Assembly: GCA_002393195.1 (NCBI GenBank)
Contig: DGIK01000073.1
Coordinates: 14,464-78,463 of the forward strand
Origin: Bacteroidales bacterium UBA3824
GTDB lineage: Bacteria; Bacteroidota; Bacteroidia; Bacteroidales; UBA3824
Direction: 5' to 3'
DNA length: 64,000 nucleotides
Position numbers and translations under genes: made by a program. Position 1 is the first letter of the stretch, and every line of letters starts with the position of its first letter. Shown here in pieces: positions 41,215-49,051 of the stretch. The notes under the pieces are model-generated. The model ran no database searches. It had not been told where the DNA came from and worked only from the letters and a program-made list of their open reading frames with translations.

Positions 41215-42540
41215 ATGGCAAAACTAATCGACAAATACAACGCTGCCAAGGATTTTGTGGTAAAGGACATCTGGCGGGCGGATATGGACAATATGTCAAC
41301 CCGCAAGCGCAGCGCGTTCAACATATTGAAAATCTTGATAATAGCCGTGCGTGGTTTTATTGAGAATGGTTGCGCGGTAAGGGCGTCGGCGTTGACGTAT
41401 TTTACGTTGTTGTCGTCGGTGCCGGTGGTCGCGTTGGCATTTGCGCTCGCCAAAGGTTTTGGGTTGGAAACTATCGTAACTGACTTGATACGTGATAGTT
41501 TCGCCGCAAATCCCGAGACTGCCGATTATCTGATTTCCTTTGCGTCGTCGATGCTCGAAAACGCCAAGGGCGGACTTATCGCGGGCATCGGTGTCATAAT
41601 GTTGTTGTATTCGGTGTTTGAGTTGCTTAGCCACGTTGAGGAGGCGTTCAATTTTATGTGGAACATCAAGAAAAACCGTCCAATCCTACGCAAAGTTACT
41701 GATTATATGACGATTATGGTGTTTTCGCCGATTTTGATAATCACCGCAAGTAGTGCCACGTTCTTCATCCGCGCCAAACTCGGCGATTATTTTGCCGATT
41801 ATCTTTCGCCGGTTTTGACGTTGATTATCAAGGTGTTGCCGTATTTGTTGATGGCGATTGTGTTTACGCTTGTATATTTGATAATGCCCAATACAAAGGT
41901 CAATTTCAAGTCGGCGGTTTCGGCTGGCGTCATCACGGGCATTGTGTTTCAGGTTTGGCAGTGGGCGTATGTGGCGTTTCAGGTGGGCGTGTCGGAATAC
42001 GGCGCGGTTTACGGAAGTTTTGCCGCGTTGCCGCTGTTTTTGGTGTGGTTGCAGGTATCGTGGATTATAGTTTTGTTGGGCTGCGAAGTGGCGTATTCGG
42101 TGCAGAATGTCAATTATTATTCCACCGAACTTTCCGCTGGCAATATTAGTCCGAGAATGATGAAAAGGGTTTCTATGTTGCTGATGACCAAGATTGTAAA
42201 GAATTTTGCTGAGTCAAAGCCGCCCAAGGATGCCACGACGTGGAGCGAGGAACTCAAAATCTCCCAAAAACTTTTTCTCCACGTTGCTCAGCGGTTGCAG
42301 GATGTTGGTCTTCTTGCCGAACTCCGCAACGACGGTGGCGGCAGTCCGATATACATTCCTGCCATTGATATTGCAAATATTAATGTAGATACAATTTGTT
42401 CGCGGATAGAGAGTTACGGTGAGGATGATAATTTTCCACTTCAAATGACCGGCGACCTCGAACACATCGACCATCTCGCCGCCGAGGGCGAAAAGGCAAT
42501 GCGCGACATTATGGACAAGAAGTTGGTGAAGGATATATAG
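41215..42540 (+). CDS. YihY/BrkB-family membrane protein
   Basis: A 441-residue protein with six membrane spans typical of YihY (once called RNase BN): FIENGCAVRASALTYFTLLS, LISFASSMLENAKGGLIAG, AFNFMWNIKKNRP and GSFAALPLFLVWLQVSWIIV. The C-terminal 120 residues are cytoplasmic and resemble a winged helix (KLFLHVAQRLQDVGLLAELR). Role in transport or envelope stress is not settled. Linked to the DUF4153 gene. Confidence 0.9.
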   Translation: MAKLIDKYNAAKDFVVKDIWRADMDNMSTRKRSAFNILKILIIAVRGFIENGCAVRASALTYFTLLSSVPVVALAFALAKGFGLETIVTDLIRDSFAANPETADYLISFASSMLENAKGGLIAGIGVIMLLYSVFELLSHVEEAFNFMWNIKKNRPILRKVTDYMTIMVFSPILIITASSATFFIRAKLGDYFADYLSPVLTLIIKVLPYLLMAIVFTLVYLIMPNTKVNFKSAVSAGVITGIVFQVWQWAYVAFQVGVSEYGAVYGSFAALPLFLVWLQVSWIIVLLGCEVAYSVQNVNYYSTELSAGNISPRMMKRVSMLLMTKIVKNFAESKPPKDATTWSEELKISQKLFLHVAQRLQDVGLLAELRNDGGGSPIYIPAIDIANINVDTICSRIESYGEDDNFPLQMTGDLEHIDHLAAEGEKAMRDIMDKKLVKDI

Positions 42541-42562
42541 GCGGGAGGATTTTTGAGTAAAG

Positions 42563-43063
42563 TTATAATAACTCGACTTCCTCCTTGTTTAATCCCGTAA
42601 TGCTGCAAATCTCCTTGATGTCGTAGCCCTTTTTTTTCATCCTTTGCGCTGTCTGTATGAGGGTTTTGTGTGCGGAAGATTCGTTGATGGTAGCGGCGTT
42701 ATTTTCCCACTCGTCCCAGTCTGTTTCGGATAGGTAGCGGGCTATTTGTTCGCGTAGGGGGCGCAAGTCTTTCTCTATAACATAAAAAACTGAATCTTCG
42801 TCGATTAAATAATAATCGTGTATCAGTACGTGGCGCATCCTTGTTATGTCTTTCCAAGGAGTTTCGCTATGTTGGTTGCGGAAGGCGTTTGTAAGTTTGT
42901 ATGCAGCCTCGCCTACAATTTCGATATTTTTTACAACGCCGTAGAATCTCATATTGTCGGAGACCAGTTGCTCCTTTGTCTTCCCTTCGGAAAATATAAG
43001 GACACGGTCAATGGCTTCGATAATGTGTTCAAGTCTTTCTCTATCTCTAATTTGCTCTCTCAT
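42563..43063 (-). CDS. HepT-like RNase toxin with C-terminal extension
   Basis: A 166-residue HEPN protein with the HepT active site R-x4-H-x-Y at RHVLIHDY (Arg77, His82, Tyr84). HepT toxins cut tRNA or other RNA and are silenced by AMPylation by the MntA partner. Usual HepT proteins end near residue 115; this one has another 40 residues ending in EICSITGLNKEEVELL, an HTH-like motif seen at the end of PD-(D/E)XK transposase-type proteins. Its start overlaps the MntA-like gene by 17 bases. Confidence 0.88.
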   Translation of the reverse strand: MREQIRDRERLEHIIEAIDRVLIFSEGKTKEQLVSDNMRFYGVVKNIEIVGEAAYKLTNAFRNQHSETPWKDITRMRHVLIHDYYLIDEDSVFYVIEKDLRPLREQIARYLSETDWDEWENNAATINESSAHKTLIQTAQRMKKKGYDIKEICSITGLNKEEVELL

Positions 43064-43349
43064 AGATTAATACTTTATCACGGTTAACACTTTCTGCAAC
43101 ACGCTGCCTCAGACATTTTTCTGAAACGAGATCCACCTGACGGTCGAGGAGATCTTCAAGTTCATTGGACATTGATGCAATTTTAAGCAAACTTACCCGT
43201 GCGTTTTCATCGTATTGTACAAGCAAGTCAACATCGCTGAGCGGCGTTTCCTCTCCCCGCGCATACGACCCGAAAAGCCAAGCCTTTATTATAGGCTGTG
43301 TCTTGAAATATTCCGCAACGTTTTTTTTAATTGATTGCAAATTATTCAT
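43047..43349 (-). CDS. MntA-like nucleotidyltransferase antitoxin
   Basis: A 100-residue minimal nucleotidyltransferase. The motif G-S-x10-D-x-D is intact (Gly27, Ser28, Asp39, Asp41). In HepT/MntA systems this enzyme adds AMP units to the toxin's active-site tyrosine. The start at 43349 places MNNLQSIKKNV at the N-terminus. It precedes and overlaps the toxin gene. Confidence 0.9.
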   Translation of the reverse strand: MNNLQSIKKNVAEYFKTQPIIKAWLFGSYARGEETPLSDVDLLVQYDENARVSLLKIASMSNELEDLLDRQVDLVSEKCLRQRVAESVNRDKVLIYERAN

Positions 43350-43590
43350 GATGCTTTTATTTTGGTTATAATACTGCAAATGTAACAAACGATTTTTGTA
43401 TCTGCAAAATATTTTTCAAAAAAATATCTTTTCCCCCTTCTATTTTTGCGATATGGCGGCGGAATTTGACAAAATTCTTCAAATTCCGCAGCGTAATAAT
43501 TGTTTTGTTGGGAAAAATGTTGTAATTTTTCATAAAAACCTGTACCTTTATGCTCTGAAAAATATGAAGATTGGTAATTAAATTGTTACA

Positions 43591-45048
43591 ATGAATAAAC
43601 TTATCGAACTTATTGACGCAGAGCCATTTGTTTATGGCATCAATTTTAAGAATAAGGTAAATCTGACGGTGTATGAAGGCGAGCATCCGACGATTGTGGG
43701 CGCAAACGGCGCGGGCAAGACCAAACTCGCCGAGATGATTGCCGGCAAGGTGATTGTCAGGTCTGGCGTGATGAGGCTGTCGTTTTTGCCAGAAGGCGTT
43801 CATTATCAGAAAGACAAAGTAATCAAGGCGGGATTTGAATCGGCATACACGATGGCAGATTATGCCAATATGTATTATCAACAACGATTTTCCGCCACAG
43901 AAAACGAATGGGACGCCATCCAAAACACCCGCCGCCCAACCGTCGAAAATCTCATTGCCGACCTGCCCGGCTCCGACAAGGGCATTTGGGTTGAAAAACT
44001 GCATCTCCGTCCATTGTTCCCGAAAACATTGTTGATGCTGTCGTCGGGCGAGTTGAGGCGGTTTTTGATTGCGACCATACTCATCAAAAAGCCTGAAATC
44101 GTCATCTTCGACAATCCTTTCATTGGACTTGACGCCAAAACTCGCATCGTGCTCAATCAAGTATTTGCCGACATCGCCGACCGTCAACAGATGATTTTTG
44201 TGGTGCCGGACGTGAAAGATATTCCCGAAATTTCAAAGTCCGTGATACCTTGCCGCGACCTTGAATATTTCCCTAAAATGGATAAGGATAAATTCTTGGC
44301 GGACAAGGATTTCTTGCAAATGATTTTTAGTAAAAATAATACCAACGAATTGCGCCTGCCAGAACCATTCGTGAAGGAAGAGCGTCAGTTTGAGATAGCC
44401 GCCGACCTCCGCAACGTTACCATCAAATATCCGACTCGGACGCTTTTTGAGGGCATAAGTTGGCAAATCAAGAAGGGCGAAAAATGGACGCTTTCTGGAC
44501 CAAACGGCAGTGGCAAATCAACCCTTCTGAGCCTCGTAACTGCCGACAATCCACGGAGTTACAATATGGACATCACGCTCTTTGACCGCAAGCGCGGCAC
44601 GGGCGAGAGCATCTGGGACATCAAGAAGCGTATCGGCTATATCTCGTCGGAGATGCACCTGTATTTCCGTGAAAATCAGCCTTGCAAAAAGGTTGTCGCC
44701 TCGGGATTGTTTGATACTCAGGGGCTTTTTCGTCAATGCAGCGACGCACAATACCAAAAGGCACAGCAAATAATGGATACTTTTGGCATAGGACATTTGG
44801 CGGAGTGGCCCTTCTTGCAGACTTCCGACGGAGAGCAACGCCTTGTATTGCTTGCCCGCACGATGATTAAAAACCCTGACCTTCTGATACTTGACGAGCC
44901 TCTCCACGGTCTCGACGCCGCCAACAAAGCACGCGCCAAGCAACTCATCAACCAATACGCCGCGCAGCCGGAGCGCACTCTCATTCTCGTTACCCACGAG
45001 CCGGAGAATGTGCCGGAATGTGTTGACAGGCATTTTGAATTGGGATAA
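43591..45048 (+). CDS. ModF-like tandem ABC ATPase
   Basis: A 485-residue cytoplasmic protein with two ABC domains. The first has Walker A GANGAGKT, signature LSSGELRRF and Walker B EIVIFDNP, where Asn-Pro replaces the usual Glu-Pro. The second has GPNGSGKST, a variant signature TSDGEQRLV and LLILDEPLHGLD. This matches the ModF/PhrA type, linked to molybdate or photorepair genes in other bacteria, with unclear function. The first Walker B lacks the catalytic glutamate, so that site may be regulatory. No mod genes are adjacent. Confidence 0.82.
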   Translation: MNKLIELIDAEPFVYGINFKNKVNLTVYEGEHPTIVGANGAGKTKLAEMIAGKVIVRSGVMRLSFLPEGVHYQKDKVIKAGFESAYTMADYANMYYQQRFSATENEWDAIQNTRRPTVENLIADLPGSDKGIWVEKLHLRPLFPKTLLMLSSGELRRFLIATILIKKPEIVIFDNPFIGLDAKTRIVLNQVFADIADRQQMIFVVPDVKDIPEISKSVIPCRDLEYFPKMDKDKFLADKDFLQMIFSKNNTNELRLPEPFVKEERQFEIAADLRNVTIKYPTRTLFEGISWQIKKGEKWTLSGPNGSGKSTLLSLVTADNPRSYNMDITLFDRKRGTGESIWDIKKRIGYISSEMHLYFRENQPCKKVVASGLFDTQGLFRQCSDAQYQKAQQIMDTFGIGHLAEWPFLQTSDGEQRLVLLARTMIKNPDLLILDEPLHGLDAANKARAKQLINQYAAQPERTLILVTHEPENVPECVDRHFELG

Positions 45049-45092
45049 TATCGGGCGGGCACATAGTATCGGGCGGACACATAGGTCAGCCC
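45049..45092. repeat. Short tandem/REP-like sequence
   Basis: Between convergent genes lie two direct copies of TATCGGGCGG(G/A)CACATAG followed by GCCCCTAC. The ending matches the arm of the element at 15274-15365, so this may be a truncated member of the same dispersed family. Confidence 0.4.
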
Positions 45093-45812
45093 CTACATCA
45101 CAAACGCCGCCTTGATGTTTTCCGAAAAGGTTTTCATTGCCTTTTGGTTGTTCATAATGCCGCGATAGTCGGTGAAAAGTTCGGCGTTTGGGTAGTCGAA
45201 GATTGTGGAGATGTCGAGGTTGATGACGGCATTGTTGCCTTGACGCTTGACGGGAATCTTGACGCGAAAATCATTGTCGATATACTCAACGGGTTCACCA
45301 TCAGCATTATACACCTGACCGCGACCGATGTGGCAGTTGAAAGCGTTGGTGTTGCCGTTGGCGTCGAGGTAAAGTATGTTTGTCTTCATATAATGATAGC
45401 CGCCGCCGAGATAGTCGGGCCAAAACATCAGGTTTTCAGGCGGATTCTTGAACCTGTAACTGCGGTTTTGCGTGGCACTGAATCCAAATGTAAACTCAAT
45501 GCTGTCAGCGTTTTGCAGCGAAAAATCCGCCGCCGGAATCCATTGCAATGTTTTCGCAATCTCCACATCAACATAATGGCAACTCTGTGGAAAATCCTTC
45601 ACCGATTTGTCCTTGTTGATAATCCTGATGTCGGTTACGAAATATTGCACCTGGCTCACCTGATACGTCAGCCCGCGAGAAGATTTGTATATCATCTCAT
45701 TGAGTTTCAGTGGATTATTATCACAAGTAAACGTAAACACTATGCCGTCTTGCGCTTGTATTGTGCCGCAAGCGAGGATTATCGAAAGCATCAAAAGTAA
45801 TATTCTTTTCAT
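45093..45812 (-). CDS. MbnP-family exported protein
   Basis: A 239-residue protein with signal peptide MKRILLLMLSIILACGTIQA and the MbnP pattern: FTCDNNPLKLNEMIYKSSRG with YQVSQVQYFVTDIRI near the start, FWPDYLGGGYHYMK in the middle. MbnP proteins are periplasmic, linked to copper handling, and usually paired with the dihaem protein MbnH; no MbnH gene is adjacent. A TATCTTTG box at 45839-45846 overlaps the longer frame, so the start is 45812. Confidence 0.85.
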   Translation of the reverse strand: MKRILLLMLSIILACGTIQAQDGIVFTFTCDNNPLKLNEMIYKSSRGLTYQVSQVQYFVTDIRIINKDKSVKDFPQSCHYVDVEIAKTLQWIPAADFSLQNADSIEFTFGFSATQNRSYRFKNPPENLMFWPDYLGGGYHYMKTNILYLDANGNTNAFNCHIGRGQVYNADGEPVEYIDNDFRVKIPVKRQGNNAVINLDISTIFDYPNAELFTDYRGIMNNQKAMKTFSENIKAAFVM

Positions 45813-45974
45813 TGTTGTAATGGGGTTAATGTTTGGGACAAAGATAAGCAAAAAGTGTCTTTTTTTCTATATATTCAAAAAAATCCATACTTGTGTTATT
45901 GATTTTTTGAGTAACTTTGGGGCGTGGAAAAAATTGCGGTCAGAAATTTTGACCGCAAAAAATATTAAACGAAT

Positions 45975-46895
45975 ATGGCATCAGAAATAGCAATACACGA
46001 TACAAACAGTTTGAAAGACAAAATCTACACCATTCGCGGCGTACAGGTGATGCTCGACAGCGATTTGGCGGAGATATATGGCTATGAAGTCAAAACACTT
46101 AATCAACAAGTCAAGCGAAACTTAAATCGGTTTCCTTCTGATTTTATGTTTCAATTGACCCGAGATGAATTTGATTTTTTGAGGTCGCAATTTGCGACCT
46201 CAAACTTGAAGTCACAAATTGTGACTTCAAGTTGGGGCGGAGTGCGAAAGTTGCCTAATGCCTTTACAGAACAAGGCATATATATGCTTGCCACAGTTCT
46301 TCGTGGCGAACTTGCTGAGCAACAGAGTATTTTTATAATGAGAGCGTTTCGTGAGATGAAACATTTTTTACAAACCAATGCTCACGTATTTGCCGAAATT
46401 GAGAACATCAAAAAACATCTTTTGGATTCAGACATTCACCATCGTGAACACGACAGGCAAATTGACGAACTTTTCACTCTTTTAGACAAATACAACGTGA
46501 AAGACACCCACGGCATTTTCTATCAGGGACAAATCTTCGACGCATACGCCAAGTTCAAAAGTTTTATCCAACAGGCTACCAAAGAAATAGTCCTGATTGA
46601 CAACTATGTAGATGTTTCTACACTTGAACGCCTTGCTGACAAAAACAGCGGCGTACCTGTTAAGATTTACACTGCGCCAAATACAAGGCTTACCGCGCAA
46701 GACATACAAAATTTCAACACTCAATATCCCACTCTTACGGTCAACTACACCACACGGATGCACGATAGGTTTATGATTATCGACCATAGCATCCTCTACC
46801 ACATCGGCGCGTCGCTCAAAGATTTGGGCAAAAAATGTTTCGCGTTCGATGTGTTTGACGCAAGTTTTATCCCCGACATTTTGGCTAAAATTTAA
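45975..46895 (+). CDS. ORF6N-domain protein with PLD-like C-terminal region
   Basis: A 306-residue protein. Residues 10-130 form the ORF6N (KilA-N related) DNA-binding domain: TIRGVQVMLDSDLAEIYG, LNQQVKRNLNRFP, FQLTRDEFDF and LPNAFTEQGIYMLA. The C-terminal part includes MHDRFMIID and YHIGASLKDLGKKCFAF, resembling a phospholipase D-like half-site that has Asp-Arg where HxK is expected. Such proteins are common in Bacteroidota as phage-derived regulators. Codons 68-86 lie over two adjacent perfect DNA palindromes. Confidence 0.85.
   Translation: MASEIAIHDTNSLKDKIYTIRGVQVMLDSDLAEIYGYEVKTLNQQVKRNLNRFPSDFMFQLTRDEFDFLRSQFATSNLKSQIVTSSWGGVRKLPNAFTEQGIYMLATVLRGELAEQQSIFIMRAFREMKHFLQTNAHVFAEIENIKKHLLDSDIHHREHDRQIDELFTLLDKYNVKDTHGIFYQGQIFDAYAKFKSFIQQATKEIVLIDNYVDVSTLERLADKNSGVPVKIYTAPNTRLTAQDIQNFNTQYPTLTVNYTTRMHDRFMIIDHSILYHIGASLKDLGKKCFAFDVFDASFIPDILAKI
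46178..46232. repeat. Two adjacent perfect palindromes inside the ORF6N gene
   Basis: Arms of 13 bases (46178-46190 with 46192-46204) and 14 bases (46204-46217 with 46219-46232), each around one central base. Together they encode the tandem-like peptide RSQFATSNLKSQIVTSS. In-frame hairpins of this perfection are unexpected by chance. Confidence 0.8.
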
Positions 46896-46960
46896 TTATT
46901 GCCACTTCTTTAACGTTTTTTTGTTATCTTTGCGCCGAAATTGATTAATATCCAATTATA

Positions 46961-49051
46961 ATGTTAAGGCGCATTGCCATAATATCTGTCATACTTTGCC
47001 TGTCGCTGTTTGCGAAGGCACAGGACGACGCCGAAGATGAAGAATTCGACGTCGTGGACAGCCTTTTGCGCGAGTACGCCGCCGCTACGTCTGACACGAC
47101 GAGGTTCAGGCTGTGTTATGAAATTGGTTATGAATCAAATGACCCTGATACTGTAATCAAATATTCTTCTATTGGCGTTTCTTTGTTTGATAGCAAGGAT
47201 TCTTCTCGATTGGCTAAGTTGTATGGCTATTGGGGCTGGGGATTTGGGAAAAAAACACAATATGAACTTGCAATAGAGTATAGTAAAAAATCCGCTGAAA
47301 TTTCTAAATCTATTGGTGATATCGAACGCTATGTTTTTAGATCTGTTAATGTAAGTATCTATTATCAATTTGTTCATAATTATCAAGATATGTGGCGGAC
47401 GCTTTATGATGCACTTCAAGTTGCACAACAATATGCTGATACTGTAAATATGTGTTATTGTTATTATAATATTGCAGATATTTATGATGATTTGGGTATG
47501 AAAGAACAGGGAATCGAAGTGGCTACCAAGGGCTTTCAATTAGCACAGCAGTCTAATAATTATAAGGATATGGGGATGTTGGCGTCTGTATTGTCTATGT
47601 TAAATAAGTTAGACGGTGATGTCAATGATTGTCGTGAGTCAATAAATTGGGCACGTCGTGCATTGAAATATCTCGACAAGATTGACAATCTTGATGACGA
47701 TTGTTTATCCAAAAAAATCAACTCTTATTTGCAATTAATCGATGGATATTTATCACTTGCCGAACTTGAAAAGAATGATTCGTTTATAGATTCAGCGGCG
47801 CGGTACAATTGTGAATTAGAGAAGTCATTGGAAGATTATTCGAATATCCAAATTCTTGTAATGGACAATAAGGCTATGATAAAATATGCTAAACGTGATT
47901 ATCGTGGTGCGGAGAAGCTTTTGAACGAAACCTTAAAATATGCTAACGATATGGATTGTTATGGATACAATATATATATTTACAACGACTTATCCAAAAC
48001 ATACTCCAAACTCGGCGACTATCGCAATGCCATCAAATATTACGAACTATACCGCAAGGAGATAGAGCCGATAAGTGGCACAAAGGCAATGATGGAGGCG
48101 GCGGCTTTTCAAACGAGGGCCAATGTAGAAGTTGAACAAGAGGCGGCGGAATACGAAAAGCGCATTGCTGAAATGGACTTGATGGAAAAGAAAAGCCATT
48201 TTCGGCGGATGATGACGGTGAGTGCGATTGGGTTTGTGGCGTTGCTGGTGTTGGTGTTTTTTATATGGAGGATTCTTCAACACACCCGCAAGGGCAACGC
48301 TGATATTGCGTCGCACAATGAAGAAATCAAAACTCAAAACGAGGAATTGGAGGTGGAAAAAGTACGCCTTCAAGAGGTCAACAACAAAATCCGTCAGAGT
48401 ATGAGGTATGCACGGCGCATACAGATGGCTACCGTAAGTTCGGAGGCGGAGATTGAGGAATTGTTTCCAGGGGCGTTGGTTTATAACAAACCTTGCGAAA
48501 TCGTGAGCGGCGATTGGTACTGGACGTCGCGCCTCGGTTCCAAGAGGATTCTTGCATTGGGCGGCAGCGCAAAAATCGGCGTGCCGGGCGCATTGGTAAG
48601 TATGATGACTGTCAATGCGTTGAAAGACACCATTGGTCAATTGTCGGCGATGTCGATGGTCTCGCCGTCGGCAATATTGCGCACCGTGCAATCCAAACTT
48701 CCCGAATCGGCTCGCAACAATGCGGCGGGCGTGTCGCTGTGCGTGTTTGGGCGGGGGAGCGTCAGGTTTGCGGGCGTCAATCAAAACGCATTGCTCTTCA
48801 AAAACGGCACTCCCATCATAATGGGCGGCGACAAGCCGGGCGACAAATTCAATACCGTGTCTCCGGGCGATGCCGTAATGTTGTATTCCACGACCACCAA
48901 GCGCGAACTCGTTGCCCGCAACATAACGCCGGAGATTTTGTGTGAAACTCTCTACCAAAAGTCGCCGGTGGAGCAAAAGGGCGCGGTGGAAGAATTTATT
49001 TCGCAATCCGAACAGAAGGAGGACATTACGATTGTATCAATCACAATATGA
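46961..49051 (+). CDS. TPR - transmembrane - SpoIIE-like protein, probably a pseudophosphatase
   Basis: A 696-residue protein: signal peptide MLRRIAIISVILCLSLFAKA, TPR repeats over about residues 40-400, one membrane span near 417-438 (VSAIGFVALLVLVFFIW), a coiled coil, and a SpoIIE/PP2C-type domain from about 470. The first metal ligand motif is kept (VSGDWYW), but the usual ADCTGHGIPGA reads GGSAKIGVPGA and the next acidic motif is also lost; only a final EDITIV remains. It is therefore unlikely to hydrolyse phosphate. Its stop overlaps the start of the active paralogue by 4 bases. The middle (about 47100-47990) is much AT-richer than both ends. Confidence 0.85.
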   Translation: MLRRIAIISVILCLSLFAKAQDDAEDEEFDVVDSLLREYAAATSDTTRFRLCYEIGYESNDPDTVIKYSSIGVSLFDSKDSSRLAKLYGYWGWGFGKKTQYELAIEYSKKSAEISKSIGDIERYVFRSVNVSIYYQFVHNYQDMWRTLYDALQVAQQYADTVNMCYCYYNIADIYDDLGMKEQGIEVATKGFQLAQQSNNYKDMGMLASVLSMLNKLDGDVNDCRESINWARRALKYLDKIDNLDDDCLSKKINSYLQLIDGYLSLAELEKNDSFIDSAARYNCELEKSLEDYSNIQILVMDNKAMIKYAKRDYRGAEKLLNETLKYANDMDCYGYNIYIYNDLSKTYSKLGDYRNAIKYYELYRKEIEPISGTKAMMEAAAFQTRANVEVEQEAAEYEKRIAEMDLMEKKSHFRRMMTVSAIGFVALLVLVFFIWRILQHTRKGNADIASHNEEIKTQNEELEVEKVRLQEVNNKIRQSMRYARRIQMATVSSEAEIEELFPGALVYNKPCEIVSGDWYWTSRLGSKRILALGGSAKIGVPGALVSMMTVNALKDTIGQLSAMSMVSPSAILRTVQSKLPESARNNAAGVSLCVFGRGSVRFAGVNQNALLFKNGTPIIMGGDKPGDKFNTVSPGDAVMLYSTTTKRELVARNITPEILCETLYQKSPVEQKGAVEEFISQSEQKEDITIVSITI

